Positions 24,973-35,524 are shown, numbered from the stretch's first letter. The stretch: DNA of 64,000 bases from Gammaproteobacteria bacterium (GCA_018825965.1 JAHKAA010000026.1:62001-126000); one strand, 5' to 3'. Numbers and translations are program-made. The notes: a model not told the origin generated them from the sequence alone.

Positions 24973-27900
24973 CTACAGCAACAACAAGAGTTGCTGCAGC
25001 GGATGTTTAGGTTTAACGCCTTCTAAACGTTTCACCTGGCTGCGACAGGAAAACCCTGTCACCAGCACCTGATCGGCCCCGGTGTTTTGCACTGGTTGTT
25101 GCCAACTCATTTCGTACAGCGATTTGCTGTTGTCAAAATTCTGCGCTTCATGACCATAAGTACCAGCCATACCACAGCAACCGACAGACAAGGCTTTGAG
25201 TTCTAATCCGGCTTTGGCATAGATTTGTTTCCACTGATTTTCTGTCGATGGCAAGGCGGTTTTTTCGGTGCAATGAGCAAGCAAGCTAAAGCTTTGTCTG
25301 GACTTCATAGCAGGTAAGTCTTGTTTTACCAGCCATTCGTGAAACAAAGCCACCTGATAGTCACCACGTTTATCGCCTAAGGTTTTGACATATTCATCCC
25401 GATACACCAGCACTAAAGAGGCGTCCAGGCCTACCAGAGGCGCACCTAAAGCGGCCACCTGGTTTAAAAAGTCAGAGGCTGTTTTCGCAGTTTTGGCAAA
25501 ATCGCGTAAAAAGCCTTTGACATGCTGGGGTTTGCCATTGGGTAAAAATGGCAGCAATACAGGCCTGAACCCGAGTTTTTCAATCAGCTTCAGCGCATCA
25601 GCCACTAAATCAGCTTCGTAGAAGCTGGTAAAAGGATCCTGCACCAAGAGCACCAACTTTTGCTTTTCAGTCTCTGGCAAAGCTTGCAGGGCTGTTAAAT
25701 CAAAGGGGTACTGGCCCTCAACTCTTTGTTTTAAGGTGGGTACTGATAGTTGTGGTGTATCAACATAACCCACCGTCTTTTTCAGCAGTGCGGCCATCCA
25801 GCTTTGCTGCAGGAAAAAATTCACCAGCTTCGGCATACTGGCAAGCAAAGGCGCTGAGCGTTCAATGTTACCGACCAGATAATCTTTGGCGGGTCGTAAA
25901 TACCGGCTATGGTACAACTGAATAAAACGAGCCCGGAAGGATGGCACATCCACTTTGATAGGACATTGTCCGGCGCAGGCTTTACAGGCCAGGCAACCTT
26001 CCATTGCTTCCATCACTTCATGCGAAAAATCATACTGGCCTTGTTTTTTCTGCCAGCTGTTATTAATTTTGGCCACTACTCCGGACAAGCTGTTCGATTT
26101 ATTCAACAGCTCTTGTTCCTGCGCCAACACATCTACGCCCTGATTACTCATTAAGCGCAGCCATTCGCGCATTAAACCAGCCCGGCCTTTTGGACTATGG
26201 CGTCTGTCTTTGGTGACCTTACTGGACGGGCACATGGGGGAATTTTCTTCGTAGTTAAAACAAAGGCCATTGCCATTGCAGTTTAAGCTGCTGTCAAAAC
26301 TCTCTTTTACTACCACAGGAATTTGCCGATCGTAAAAACCACGTTTTGTATCATCAACGCTAACCAGCTGTTCTGTGCTGTTGATGGGCGTACAAATTTT
26401 GCCTGGGTTTACCCTGTTAAATGGGTCAAAGGCCGTTTTGATTTTCCGCAGTTCGGTAAATAAAGCCTCACCAAAAAACTCCGGGCCATATTCACTGCGA
26501 TAACCTTTGCCATGTTCGCCCCACATCAGGCCACCGTATTTAGCCGTCAGTTTGACCACTTGATCAGAGATAACGCGTAACTGTTTTTCCTGCTCCGGGT
26601 CACACATATCCAGGGCTGGCCGCACATGCAGCACTCCGGCATCGACATGACCAAACATGCCATAGGCCAAACCATGGCTATCCAATAAGGCTCTGAATTC
26701 CATAATAAAATCAGCCAGATTTTCAGGAGGAACAGCAGTGTCTTCGGTAAAAGGAATAGGCTTTTTACTGCCTTTGGCGTTGCCTAAAAGGCCCACTGCT
26801 TTTTTACGCATGGCATAAATCTGAGTGATGGCGTTGTTATCATAGGTCAACTGATAACCAATAATGCCCGACTCGCCGTTTGCAACAGAGTGCTGCAAGC
26901 GAGCTTCTAATTGCTGAACTTTTTGCGCCATATCCGCTTCGTCTTCAGCATTGTATTCGACCATATTCAGGCCCAGCATGATTTTGCCGGGCACGTCTTC
27001 AATAAAGTCTTTGACCTGATGCCAAATAATATCGTTGCGGGCTAAATCCAGCACTTTGCTGTCGACGGTTTCGACTGAGGTGGCCTGTGCCGCCACTAAA
27101 AATGGCGCATTTCTGAGGGCACTTTCAAAGCTGTCGTACTTCACATTGACCAGACATTTGTACGGAGCTATAGGCGTAATATTCAATTTAGCTTCGGTGA
27201 CAAAACCTAATGAGCCTTCAGAGCCGGTAATAACACGGGACAAATCAAACTGAGTTAAATCCTCGTTAAACACATGCTCTAAGTCATAACCAGTTAAAAA
27301 GCGGTTCAGGCGAGGAAAAGTTTTTAGAATATCAGAGCGAAAATCACGGCAGCTGGATAACACCTGACGATAGACAAGGCCAATGCTGTCCTGCCGATCT
27401 GCAAGTTGCTCTGCTTCGGCCAGAGGCATGGCATAAGTATGCAGCGCTGTGCCATCAATCAACACTGTATCAAGGGATAACACATGATCACTGGTTTTGC
27501 CGTAGACCAAAGAGCCCTGACCTGAAGCGTCTGTGTTGATCATACCGCCTATAGTGGCGCGGTTTGAGGTGGATAAATCCGGCGAGAAGAAAAAACCATA
27601 AGGTTTTAAAAAGGCATTCAGCTGATCTTTAATCACACCAGCCTGCACCCGAACCCAGCGTTCTTCGACGTTAATTTCAATAATTTCACGCATATGGCGG
27701 GACAAATCGACCACCACCGCAGAAGTTAAAGCCTGACCATTAGTGCCGGTACCACCACCACGAGGAGTAAATTTTATGGCACTAAAACTGACCGTCTGAG
27801 ACAAAGAACAAATCAGCTGCACATCAGCAGCAGATTTAGGCAATAACACAGCAGCAGGCAGTTGCTGATACACGCTGTTGTCTGTGGCTACGGCTAAACG

Positions 27901-28011
27901 GCTGGCGTAACTGACTTCAACATCGCCGGTAAAACCAGCAGCTGTTAAGGCAGTGACATAAGCCTGTACCTGGGGATTGAGTGTTTCTGTCGCAGTTAAC
28001 TTAGGGATCAT
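24973..28011 (-). CDS. ydiJ: YdiJ-type FAD and Fe-S dehydrogenase (D-2-hydroxyglutarate dehydrogenase-like)
   Basis: 1012 residues from the ATG at 28011 (MIPKL, as in E. coli YdiJ); a GTG three codons upstream is less likely. An FAD-binding PCMH domain (about 45-230; PRGGGTGTNGQ) and an FAD-oxidase C-terminal domain up to about 540 are followed by a Fe-S part with CLACKACAGQCPIKVD and, near the end, VGCCGMAGTYGHE of the CCG type. E. coli YdiJ oxidises D-2-hydroxyglutarate; the older label is D-lactate dehydrogenase. Electrons probably go to the respiratory chain. The substrate here is assigned by similarity only. Confidence 0.9.
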   Translation of the reverse strand: MIPKLTATETLNPQVQAYVTALTAAGFTGDVEVSYASRLAVATDNSVYQQLPAAVLLPKSAADVQLICSLSQTVSFSAIKFTPRGGGTGTNGQALTSAVVVDLSRHMREIIEINVEERWVRVQAGVIKDQLNAFLKPYGFFFSPDLSTSNRATIGGMINTDASGQGSLVYGKTSDHVLSLDTVLIDGTALHTYAMPLAEAEQLADRQDSIGLVYRQVLSSCRDFRSDILKTFPRLNRFLTGYDLEHVFNEDLTQFDLSRVITGSEGSLGFVTEAKLNITPIAPYKCLVNVKYDSFESALRNAPFLVAAQATSVETVDSKVLDLARNDIIWHQVKDFIEDVPGKIMLGLNMVEYNAEDEADMAQKVQQLEARLQHSVANGESGIIGYQLTYDNNAITQIYAMRKKAVGLLGNAKGSKKPIPFTEDTAVPPENLADFIMEFRALLDSHGLAYGMFGHVDAGVLHVRPALDMCDPEQEKQLRVISDQVVKLTAKYGGLMWGEHGKGYRSEYGPEFFGEALFTELRKIKTAFDPFNRVNPGKICTPINSTEQLVSVDDTKRGFYDRQIPVVVKESFDSSLNCNGNGLCFNYEENSPMCPSSKVTKDRRHSPKGRAGLMREWLRLMSNQGVDVLAQEQELLNKSNSLSGVVAKINNSWQKKQGQYDFSHEVMEAMEGCLACKACAGQCPIKVDVPSFRARFIQLYHSRYLRPAKDYLVGNIERSAPLLASMPKLVNFFLQQSWMAALLKKTVGYVDTPQLSVPTLKQRVEGQYPFDLTALQALPETEKQKLVLLVQDPFTSFYEADLVADALKLIEKLGFRPVLLPFLPNGKPQHVKGFLRDFAKTAKTASDFLNQVAALGAPLVGLDASLVLVYRDEYVKTLGDKRGDYQVALFHEWLVKQDLPAMKSRQSFSLLAHCTEKTALPSTENQWKQIYAKAGLELKALSVGCCGMAGTYGHEAQNFDNSKSLYEMSWQQPVQNTGADQVLVTGFSCRSQVKRLEGVKPKHPLQQLLLLL

Positions 28012-28134
28012 AGGACGCACCAGATTTAAAACTGGGCCGAGTATACCAAAGCACAGGATAGATGGTCAGGGCGCCAGAAAAAAATTACAGTTTTTCCAAT
28101 GCCCTGCAGTGCTTACATTGACAGGATAAGTGGG

Positions 28135-28437
28135 TTAATTATCGCTTTTACGTTCCAGCACTTCACCTTCAATCACCCGACCTGAAGCGTCTGAGCTTCT
28201 GCCTTGCTGTTGCGCCTGCTCGAAGAAAGATTTGCCCTGTTTACGCAGTTGGTGTCTTTTGTATAAAAACACCGGAATAAGTAACCAGCTCAGCATCAGT
28301 ACAAAAAGTAACACACCCATGGCAAACACCAGCATGATGCCGGCCACCAGCCAAAGCAGAACACGGCTAAGGAAACTGCCCTGCTGTTTCTGACGGAATA
28401 AGGCCTGCCATTGTTGGGCTTGCTGTTGATAATTCAT
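28135..28437 (-). CDS. Small membrane protein of unknown function
   Basis: 100 residues. A glutamine-rich N-terminus (MNYQQQAQQWQALFRQKQQG) precedes one long or two short membrane segments at about 25-60. A basic stretch (KRHQLRKQGK) and the tail VIEGEVLERKSD follow. Similar short proteins ending in an IEGE-type tail occur in related bacteria, from memory, without known function. Located alone between ydiJ and glgP on the minus strand. Confidence 0.7.
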   Translation of the reverse strand: MNYQQQAQQWQALFRQKQQGSFLSRVLLWLVAGIMLVFAMGVLLFVLMLSWLLIPVFLYKRHQLRKQGKSFFEQAQQQGRSSDASGRVIEGEVLERKSDN

Positions 28438-28605
28438 TGATTGCTCTCTTTAAAACGCCTGTTCATTGGCTCTGTAAAACTTAATGGGGATGATCAAACG
28501 AAATCCCAATGCCGGGTAAGACTGCAAAGTGTAACAAATAGTTCAGCCTGCGCTTTGAAGTGTTATCCCATCAGCTCGTCGAAACCCTGTTCCCTACAGT
28601 CTCGA

Positions 28606-28628
28606 CATACCGTACGTCCTGTATATAA
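28606..28628. repeat. Short dispersed repeat next to a terminator, copy 1
   Basis: CATACCGTACGTCCTGTA plus five more bases recur at 36673-36695 with a single difference. Both copies stand immediately before a terminator hairpin on the plus strand. The rest of 28438-28630 contains no gene. Confidence 0.7.
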
Positions 28629-28631
28629 GAC

Positions 28632-28652
28632 AAAGCCCACCTAAGTGGGCTC
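28632..28652 (-). terminator. Terminator after glgP
   Basis: On the minus strand AGCCCAC-TTAG-GTGGGCTTTGTCTT, about 20 bases after the glgP stop. Confidence 0.75.
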
Positions 28653-28670
28653 TGTCAAAAGAGGACTGAA

Positions 28671-31166
28671 TTACTGTTGGCTGATTTTACAGGCATCCAG
28701 TTTCCAGACTTTTTCTACATAGTCTTCAATAGAGCGGTCTGAGGTGAACTTGCCCATCAAGGCCGTGTTCAGTATGGCTTTTTTCGCCCAGCCTGCCTGA
28801 TCACGGTACCAGCCATCCACTTTTTCTTGTGCTTTGACATAAGACTGGAAGTCGGCCAGTACTAAGTAGGGGTCACCACCTTCCAGTAAGCTGCGTTTTA
28901 TCGCCGACAACTCACCTGGTTTACCCGGCGTGAAGTAGTCGGTTTCCAGCCAGTCCAGAATGGCTTTGATTTCAGCATCCTGATAATAATAATCCCAGCT
29001 GTGATAGCCTTTGGCTTGCAGTGCTTTCACTTCATCGACAGTTAAACCGAAGATAGAAATATTATCAGCCCCTACTTCCTCAGCAATCTCAATATTGGCA
29101 CCATCCAGCGTACCCACAGTGATAGCGCCGTTTAACGCCAGCTTCATATTACCTGTACCCGAAGCTTCTTTACCTGCGGTAGAGATTTGTTCTGACACAT
29201 CAGCCGCAGGGATCATTTTTTCTGCCAGCGTCACACGGTAATTTGGCATAAAGACCACTTTCAGACGGTTTTTAACCCGCTTGTCGTTGTTGATCTTCTC
29301 AGCCACCTTGTTGATGGCGTAAATAATTTCTTTGGCCAGCTTGTAACCTGGAGCCGCTTTAGCGCCAAACAGGAATACACGAGGCACCATGTCGTAATCC
29401 GGGTTTTGCAGAATACGACGGTACAAAGCCAGAATATGCAGCAGATTCAGATGCTGACGTTTGTACTCATGCAACCTTTTGATTTGAATATCAAAAATAG
29501 CGTGAGGGTCGATGCTGATATTAGTCAGCTTTTTTACAACAGTGGCTAAGTCAGCTTTGTTTTGCTGTTTAATCGCCATAAAGGCGTCCTGAATGGCAGG
29601 ATCATCAGCAAAAGCTGCAAATTTATTCAGTTGTTTTAAATCCCGTGGCCATTCATCGCCAATGGTTTCATCCAGCAACTTAGCTAAACGTGGGTTACAG
29701 GCTTTTAACCAGCGACGAGGCGTGACACCGTTGGTGACATTGGTGAATTTATCCGGCCACAAAGCCACCATTTCCGGGAATAAATCAGATTTCACTAAGT
29801 CGGAGTGGACTTGCGCTACACCGTTGACGCGGAATGAACCGACCACAGACAAGTGACCCATACGCACCATAGGTTCGTGGCTATCTTCGATAATAGACAG
29901 CTTACGTTTTTTGTCGTTATCGCCGGGCCATAACACATCCACCTGCTCAACCAGGAAACGACGGTTGATTTCGTAAATGATTTCTAAATGGCGTGGCAAT
30001 ACTTTTTCAAATAAACGCACTGACCATTTTTCCAGTGCTTCTGGCAGCAAAGTATGGTTGGTATAGGCAAAGACATGCTGACAAATATTCCAGGCATCGT
30101 CCCAGCTCATTTCAGCACGGTCGACCAGAATACGCATCAGTTCAGGAATAGCCACTGCAGGGTGAGTGTCATTCAACTGAATAGCCACTTGCTCCGGAAA
30201 CTTACTCCAGTCATCGCCATTGGCACGTTTGTAACGGCGGATAATGTCTTTTAGCGAGCATGAGCAGAAGAAGTACTGCTGAATTAAACGTAATTCTTTA
30301 CCTGCATCTGTTTCATCGTTTGGATACAAGACTTTAGAAATGGTTTCAGCTTCAATGTTCTGACGCGCGGCGTCAATGTAGCCGCCTGAGTTAAAGACGT
30401 CCCAGTTGAAGAAATCACTGGCACGGCTTTCCCACAAACGTAATACGTTGACTGAACTGCCCTGATAACCCACCACAGGAATATCCCAGGGCACACCCTT
30501 GATAATACGGCCAGGGTGCCAGACTTTTTTCATTTTGCCTTGCAAGTCATAGGTGGTTTCGACATAACCATAGACAGAAATTTCCTGCACGGACTCAGGG
30601 CGGCAAATTTCCCATGGGTTGCCATATTCACGCCAGCTGTCCGGACGCTCAATCTGACGGCCGTCAGAGAACTCCTGCTTAAACAAACCGTGTTCGTAAT
30701 GAATACCGTAACCGATGGCCGGATAGTTTAACGTCGCCATAGAGTCGATAAAGCAAGCAGCTAAACGGCCTAAACCGCCGTTGCCCAATGCCATATCTTC
30801 TTCCTGATCTTCCAGATCAGCAATATTTAACCCCAACTCCGCCAACGCAGTTTTGGCAGCGTCATACACCCCTATGTTATGCAGGTTGTTGCTGAATAAA
30901 CGACCCATTAAATATTCAAGACTAAAATAGTGAATGGCACGGGTATTTTGTTGATAGTGAGTGCGCTGAGTATTACGCAAACCATCGTATACATATTCGT
31001 TGACCGCAGCGCAGGTTGCACGCCACCAGGCCTGTGGACTGGCCTTGTTGACATCAGTGCCAAGGCTACCGTGTAAATGTTTAATGATGCTGTTTTTTAA
31101 CTCTTCCGTGCTCGGAAGCGCTGCAATAGCCACTGAAGCTTTTGCTTTTGAAGTCGTTTTTTTCAT
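28671..31166 (-). CDS. glgP: Glycogen/alpha-glucan phosphorylase
   Basis: 831 residues from the ATG at 31166. The frame stays open upstream to 31253, but that part contains a HexR site and no phosphorylase sequence. The enzyme releases glucose 1-phosphate from glycogen. The C-terminal half carries the pyridoxal-phosphate lysine in [28 protein letters not shown]. The N-terminal half has [10 protein letters not shown] and [14 protein letters not shown]. It is adjacent to pgm, which converts the product to glucose 6-phosphate. Two HexR-like sites upstream suggest control together with the Entner-Doudoroff genes. glgA and glgC lie 27 kb away; no glgB or glgX is in the window. Confidence 0.96.
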   Translation of the reverse strand: MKKTTSKAKASVAIAALPSTEELKNSIIKHLHGSLGTDVNKASPQAWWRATCAAVNEYVYDGLRNTQRTHYQQNTRAIHYFSLEYLMGRLFSNNLHNIGVYDAAKTALAELGLNIADLEDQEEDMALGNGGLGRLAACFIDSMATLNYPAIGYGIHYEHGLFKQEFSDGRQIERPDSWREYGNPWEICRPESVQEISVYGYVETTYDLQGKMKKVWHPGRIIKGVPWDIPVVGYQGSSVNVLRLWESRASDFFNWDVFNSGGYIDAARQNIEAETISKVLYPNDETDAGKELRLIQQYFFCSCSLKDIIRRYKRANGDDWSKFPEQVAIQLNDTHPAVAIPELMRILVDRAEMSWDDAWNICQHVFAYTNHTLLPEALEKWSVRLFEKVLPRHLEIIYEINRRFLVEQVDVLWPGDNDKKRKLSIIEDSHEPMVRMGHLSVVGSFRVNGVAQVHSDLVKSDLFPEMVALWPDKFTNVTNGVTPRRWLKACNPRLAKLLDETIGDEWPRDLKQLNKFAAFADDPAIQDAFMAIKQQNKADLATVVKKLTNISIDPHAIFDIQIKRLHEYKRQHLNLLHILALYRRILQNPDYDMVPRVFLFGAKAAPGYKLAKEIIYAINKVAEKINNDKRVKNRLKVVFMPNYRVTLAEKMIPAADVSEQISTAGKEASGTGNMKLALNGAITVGTLDGANIEIAEEVGADNISIFGLTVDEVKALQAKGYHSWDYYYQDAEIKAILDWLETDYFTPGKPGELSAIKRSLLEGGDPYLVLADFQSYVKAQEKVDGWYRDQAGWAKKAILNTALMGKFTSDRSIEDYVEKVWKLDACKISQQ

Positions 31167-31217
31167 TGCCAAATCCCGGTTTGATGAGCGGTGAGCCGCT
31201 TTTTTTATCACTGTAGT

Positions 31218-31232
31218 TGTAGAAAAATTACA
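31218..31232. promoter_or_regulatory. HexR-like operator 1 in front of glgP
   Basis: TGTAGAAAAATTACA matches the HexR consensus TGTARTWWWATTACA at 14 of 15 positions. It lies 51 bases upstream of the chosen glgP start. Confidence 0.68.
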
Positions 31233-31279
31233 AAAACGGCGGGCAATAGTCAAGAATTTGCGGAAATAAAGCCTATTAT

Positions 31280-31294
31280 CGTAATTTTATTACA
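31280..31294. promoter_or_regulatory. HexR-like operator 2 in front of glgP
   Basis: CGTAATTTTATTACA (minus strand TGTAATAAAATTACG) matches the consensus at 14 of 15 positions and is the same as the pyk site but for its last base. It lies between pgm and glgP, 62 bp from the first glgP site (about six helical turns). Confidence 0.7.
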
Positions 31295-31320
31295 ACACGA
31301 TAACAGGCTGTTCCTAAGGC

Positions 31321-32967
31321 TTAAATGCTGGCGAACACCGCGTCCACAAAGGCTTTGGCGTCAGATTCAAGCTGCATTAAATGCGTTTGATCAACAAAAC
31401 TCTCCAAGTAAATTTTGTAACTGTTTTCTGTACCGGAGGGTCTTGCAGCGAACCAGCCATTTTTCGTAACGACCTTTACCCCACCAATACTGGCACTATT
31501 TCCTGGCGCTTTGGTAAGCACAGCAAGTATAGGATCACCAGCCAGCACTGTCTGTTGAACACTGCTGACATCGAGAGTTTTCAGCGCTGTTTTTTGCTCT
31601 GCTGAAGCTGCAGCATCCAGACGGCGATACAAAGGTGAACCAAATTCTTTAGTCAGTGCCTGATACTGCTGATACGGATCCACTCCGGTTTTTGCCAGCA
31701 TTTCTGCTGCCAGTAAACCTAAAATAAAACCATCTTTATCCGTTGACCAGACGGTGCCATCAAATCGCAGGAAACTGGCCCCGGCACTTTCTTCGCCACC
31801 AAAAGCCACAGTGCCTTGGTGCAAGCCCTCAACAAACCATTTAAAACCAACAGGTACTTCGTAGACTTTGCGACCACGACCTTCTGTCACTCTGTCTATT
31901 AAGGCCGAAGACACCAGGGTTTTGCCTATAGCTAAGTCGGCAGACCATAAAGGTCTGTTGCTCAATAAATAGTTAATGGCGACCGCCAGATAATGGTTTG
32001 GATTCATCAGGCCGCCACTTCGGGTCACTATACCGTGGCGGTCAAAATCAGGATCGTTGCCTATAGCCACGTCAAACTGATCTTTGAGTTGGATCAGGTT
32101 TGCCATGGCATAAGCAGAGGAGCAATCCATGCGGATTTTGCCGTCTTTATCCAAAGGCATAAAACTAAAAGCCGGGTCAACGCGTTCATTGACCACTGTG
32201 ATATTCAAACCGTAAGTTTTGGCAATCACAGGCCAAAAAGCGATGCCTGAACCACCCAGTGGGTCGACACCAATTTTTACACCGGCTTTGGCAATAGCGG
32301 CCATATCAATGACGTTCGCCAGATCATCCACATAAGGCTGGATATAGTCGATGTGCACACACAAAGGTGACGCCAGCGCTTCTTCGTAGCTAAGTTGCTG
32401 CACACCCGCTAGTTTGGCCGCCAACAGATCGTTAGCCCGTTTTTGGATCCAATCTGTCGCATCTGTATCTGCAGGACCTCCATGAGGTGGATTGTATTTA
32501 ATACCCCCATCTTCAGGTGGATTATGCGAAGGCGTAATAATCAGACCGTCGGCGACGTCCGCTGTACGACCTTTGTTATACGCCAGAATAGCGTGGGAAA
32601 TCACAGGGGTTGGCGTAAAACCGCCCTGCTGTTGGATCCGACTTTCAACACCATTAGCAATTAAGACTTGCAGCGCAGTAATAAAAGCAGCTTCAGACAA
32701 AGCGTGAGTATCTTTGCCCAGAAACAATGGCCCGCTGAAGCCTTGCTGCTGACGATATTCAGCCACAGCTTGTACTATCGCCAGAATGTGTGCCTCATTA
32801 AAGGACTTCAGTAAAGCCCCACCTCTGTGGCCTGAAGTGCCAAAACTAACCTGCTGACTGGTCACTGCCACATCAGGGCTCAGGCTATAATAAGCAGCCA
32901 TCAGTTGAGCTACATTAGGTACCATGGCGGCTGGGGCAGTCTGCCCTGCCAGCGGATGTAACGACAT
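31321..32967 (-). CDS. pgm: Phosphoglucomutase (alpha-D-glucose phosphate specific)
   Basis: 548 residues, as in E. coli Pgm (546). It interconverts glucose 1-phosphate and glucose 6-phosphate, joining glycogen turnover to glycolysis. The phosphoserine is S147 in [36 protein letters not shown] (42-50) and the metal-binding [10 protein letters not shown] follow the family pattern. [15 protein letters not shown] near the C-terminus binds phosphate. It begins nine bases after seqA, the conserved E. coli-like order seqA-pgm. Confidence 0.96.
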   Translation of the reverse strand: MSLHPLAGQTAPAAMVPNVAQLMAAYYSLSPDVAVTSQQVSFGTSGHRGGALLKSFNEAHILAIVQAVAEYRQQQGFSGPLFLGKDTHALSEAAFITALQVLIANGVESRIQQQGGFTPTPVISHAILAYNKGRTADVADGLIITPSHNPPEDGGIKYNPPHGGPADTDATDWIQKRANDLLAAKLAGVQQLSYEEALASPLCVHIDYIQPYVDDLANVIDMAAIAKAGVKIGVDPLGGSGIAFWPVIAKTYGLNITVVNERVDPAFSFMPLDKDGKIRMDCSSAYAMANLIQLKDQFDVAIGNDPDFDRHGIVTRSGGLMNPNHYLAVAINYLLSNRPLWSADLAIGKTLVSSALIDRVTEGRGRKVYEVPVGFKWFVEGLHQGTVAFGGEESAGASFLRFDGTVWSTDKDGFILGLLAAEMLAKTGVDPYQQYQALTKEFGSPLYRRLDAAASAEQKTALKTLDVSSVQQTVLAGDPILAVLTKAPGNSASIGGVKVVTKNGWFAARPSGTENSYKIYLESFVDQTHLMQLESDAKAFVDAVFASI

Positions 32968-32976
32968 AAAAACTCC

Positions 32977-33543
32977 TTATAACAAATCGCGGATCCGTTC
33001 AACTTCAACAGAGCTGTAGCCTAATTTGCTGGCAACTTCCGTCAGCATCATTTTTTTACGAGTGGTATTGGAATTGGTAATGACCCAAAAATCTGTATTT
33101 GGAATAGGCTTTGGGTTGGTGCTGCTGCCTGCTTCCAGTAAAGAGGCTTCGGACTGACCAAAATACAGTCTGTTACGACCTTTAATTTCCAGTACCTGAG
33201 CAAAATCACCACGATGAGCGCGGGATAAGGCCGATAAAATAAACAAAAACCGGCCTACTACACTCTGCTCAGCTGATAAATCCTGCGGACTGATAAAATC
33301 AAAAACTGAACCTTTTTTTTCCACAGACACAGTACTGACTGTAGCCTTTTCTACGACAGCTTCTGGTGCAACTTCAACTGCGGCTTTAGCCACTTTTTTT
33401 GCAGCTGGTACAGCAGGAGCTTGTGCTTCTGTCAGGCTGTCAATCAGTAAACGGCGCAGAATATCAGAGGCGCTTTCACCAATCTGTTGAGTCTGACTGG
33501 CGATAAATTGATAAAGGTCGTCATCTATTTCGATGGTTTTCAT
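32977..33543 (-). CDS. seqA: SeqA, negative modulator of replication initiation
   Basis: 188 residues from the ATG at 33543, giving the canonical start MKTIEIDDDLYQFIAS. The first 35 residues form the oligomerisation domain. A 50-residue alanine/valine/lysine-rich linker (about 48-95) is followed by the C-terminal domain that binds hemimethylated GATC (RGDFAQVLEIKGRNRLYFGQS and FWVITNSNTTRKK). SeqA holds newly replicated origins inactive. Its presence implies Dam methylation in this organism. The linker is longer than I expect for E. coli SeqA. Confidence 0.95.
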   Translation of the reverse strand: MKTIEIDDDLYQFIASQTQQIGESASDILRRLLIDSLTEAQAPAVPAAKKVAKAAVEVAPEAVVEKATVSTVSVEKKGSVFDFISPQDLSAEQSVVGRFLFILSALSRAHRGDFAQVLEIKGRNRLYFGQSEASLLEAGSSTNPKPIPNTDFWVITNSNTTRKKMMLTEVASKLGYSSVEVERIRDLL

Positions 33544-33665
33544 GAAGTTAGTCCGCATTCTTATAAAGTGAAGCCATTATATAAAGGCATAGTCGCTGAC
33601 GCCAGCCAGCAGTTTTGATACCATGCCACTATGTCGTAAATAAGGTCGTTAAATCGGAAACAATA

Positions 33666-34427
33666 ATGATATTACATACCGAGATCACAGGCCAGGGTCA
33701 AGCTATCGTATTGATCCACGGCCTTTTTGGTAGTTACGAGAACCTTGGCGTGATTGCACGGGCTTTAGCCGGACAATGGCAAGTGGTCAATCTGGACATG
33801 CGTAATCATGGTCGTTCAGACTGGCACGATAGCATGTCCTATGCACTGATGGCAGAGGATATCAAAGATACTCTTGATCATTTGGCTTTGGATCAAGTGG
33901 CATTATTAGGCCATTCAATGGGCGGCAAAATTTCGATGGAGTTTGCGCTGCGCTACCCGGACAGAGTCAGTAAACTCATTTTGGCCGATATATCGCCAGT
34001 ACAAAACAGACCACGGCATCTGGAGATTTTATCTGCGCTGGATGCTATTGATCTGAACAGTTTACAAAGCAGACAAGAAGCCGATCAGCAACTGGCTTTA
34101 TCTATTTCGGAAACTGGTGTGCGGCAGTTTCTGCTAAAAAGTTTATATAAAGAGGAAAATCAGTTCCACTGGCGCTTTAACATCAAGGCCTTAATCGCCA
34201 ATTATCAGCACTTATTGGAAGCGCCCACCAGCAAAGGCCCTTACTCCGGACCTACGCTCTTTATAAAAGGCTCAGAGTCAGACTACCTGCTGCCGGAACA
34301 CCAGAGCCAAATCGCTGCACTTTTTCCCCAAAGTAAAGCAAAAGTCATTATGGGCACAGGGCATTGGCTACATGCAGAAAAACCTGTCGCTTTTGCGAAA
34401 ATAGTCACTGACTTTTTATTGAGTTAA
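33666..34427 (+). CDS. ybfF: YbfF-type alpha/beta-hydrolase (esterase)
   Basis: 253 residues from the ATG at 33666, preceded by GGAAA; a longer frame adds 17 residues with no match. HGLFGSYENLG forms the oxyanion loop, the nucleophile is S84 in GHSMGG, and the catalytic histidine lies in GTGHWLHAEKP near the C-terminus. Acidic partner candidates are in the KGSESDYL segment. E. coli YbfF hydrolyses acyl-CoA and esters in vitro; the natural substrate is unclear. Conserved neighbour of seqA, divergent here. Confidence 0.9.
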   Translation: MILHTEITGQGQAIVLIHGLFGSYENLGVIARALAGQWQVVNLDMRNHGRSDWHDSMSYALMAEDIKDTLDHLALDQVALLGHSMGGKISMEFALRYPDRVSKLILADISPVQNRPRHLEILSALDAIDLNSLQSRQEADQQLALSISETGVRQFLLKSLYKEENQFHWRFNIKALIANYQHLLEAPTSKGPYSGPTLFIKGSESDYLLPEHQSQIAALFPQSKAKVIMGTGHWLHAEKPVAFAKIVTDFLLS

Positions 34428-34490
34428 CGCAACTAATTCCCAATAAAATTGTGCTATAGTGCGCGCAATTTTTTGGGGCTATGGGTCATT

Positions 34491-34688
34491 ATGAATATTG
34501 AGCAGTTTGAGACCTTGGGTCTGTTTCTGGGTGTAGGTGCCCTCTATCTGTTTATCGTGATGGCCATCTGGGATGTACTTAAAAAAAGTAACGCCCCTCG
34601 TTTTGGCAAAATTTTTGTGTGGTTAGTGCTGTTTTTATCACCTGCGGCTTTTTTAGCTAAAGTGATTTTTGAGTATTTTGTCGAATAA
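34491..34688 (+). CDS. DUF2788 small membrane protein
   Basis: 65 residues from the ATG at 34491 (MNIEQFETLG). Two membrane segments, about 9-28 and 43-60, are joined by a short basic loop (KKSNAPRFGK). Belongs to the DUF2788 family, which keeps this position between ybfF and ybfE in related bacteria. Function unknown. It ends 14 bases before ybfE, so they probably share a transcript. Confidence 0.8.
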   Translation: MNIEQFETLGLFLGVGALYLFIVMAIWDVLKKSNAPRFGKIFVWLVLFLSPAAFLAKVIFEYFVE

Positions 34689-34702
34689 ATGAGGTGCGCG
34701 AC

Positions 34703-34975
34703 ATGGCTAAAATAGCCACAGATCGCACAACAATAGATTTGTTTGCGCATGAGAAGCGCCCTGGCCGGCCAAGGACTAATCCTTTGCCGCGGGAAGAACA
34801 GTTAAAGCTGAACAAGCGCAATCAAATCAAACGCGATCGAAGTAAAGGTTTAAAGCGTATAGAGTGCAAAGTGTCAGAACAGTTGTATCAACAACTGAGT
34901 TTGTCTGCAGAGCAGCAAAATATGACACGTAGCGCCTATATTGAATGGGTTTTAGAACAAGCGTTGACCAGGTAG
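34703..34975 (+). CDS. ybfE: YbfE family protein
   Basis: 90 residues from the ATG at 34703 (MAKIATDRTTIDLFAHEKRPGRP), which matches the E. coli YbfE start; a GTG at 34694 is possible. A basic region (KLNKRNQIKRDRSKGLKRIE) precedes a ribbon-helix-helix-like end (VSEQLYQQLSLSAEQQNMTRSAYIEWVLEQ). In E. coli the gene is LexA regulated; I saw no LexA box here. It lies 12 bases before fldA. Confidence 0.88.
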   Translation: MAKIATDRTTIDLFAHEKRPGRPRTNPLPREEQLKLNKRNQIKRDRSKGLKRIECKVSEQLYQQLSLSAEQQNMTRSAYIEWVLEQALTR

Positions 34976-34987
34976 AAGGCGAAAGTT

Positions 34988-35518
34988 ATGGCAACTGTAG
35001 GTATATTTTTTGGTAGCGATACAGGTAACACTGAACATATCGCAAAAATGATTCAAAAAGAGCTGGGCAAACATTTGTTTGATGTGATGGATATTGCCAA
35101 AAGCACTAAAGAACAAATTGCCGGTTATGATTTGTTGCTGTTAGGTATTCCAACCTGGTATTACGGCGAAGCCCAGTGTGACTGGGACGATTTTTTTCCT
35201 GAGCTGGAACATATCGACTTCAACAATAAGCTGGTCGCTATTTTTGGCTGTGGTGATCAGGAAGATTACGCCGAGTATTTCCTGGACGCTATGGGTACTC
35301 TGCGTGACATTATTGAACCTAAAGGCGCTATTCTGGTTGGTCAGTGGCCAACTAAAGGCTACAACTTTGTGGCGTCTAAAGCCCTTGCAGACAACGACCA
35401 CTTTGTTGGTTTAGGCATAGACGAAGACCGTCAGCCTGAATTAACAGAGCAACGTGTTAAACAGTGGTGTAAACAGATTTATGATGAACTGAGCTTAAAA
35501 GAGCTGGAGAATCTGTAG
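34988..35518 (+). CDS. fldA: Flavodoxin I
   Basis: 176 residues, long-chain flavodoxin. The FMN phosphate loop SDTGNTE is at 10-16. IPTWYYGEAQCDWDDF (W and Y flanking the flavin) and FGCGDQEDYAEYF complete the cofactor site. It is an electron donor for, among others, biotin synthase (BioB, encoded in this window) and radical-SAM enzymes. It is followed by a strong terminator and stands close to fur as in E. coli. Confidence 0.96.
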   Translation: MATVGIFFGSDTGNTEHIAKMIQKELGKHLFDVMDIAKSTKEQIAGYDLLLLGIPTWYYGEAQCDWDDFFPELEHIDFNNKLVAIFGCGDQEDYAEYFLDAMGTLRDIIEPKGAILVGQWPTKGYNFVASKALADNDHFVGLGIDEDRQPELTEQRVKQWCKQIYDELSLKELENL

Positions 35519-35524
35519 TATTCA

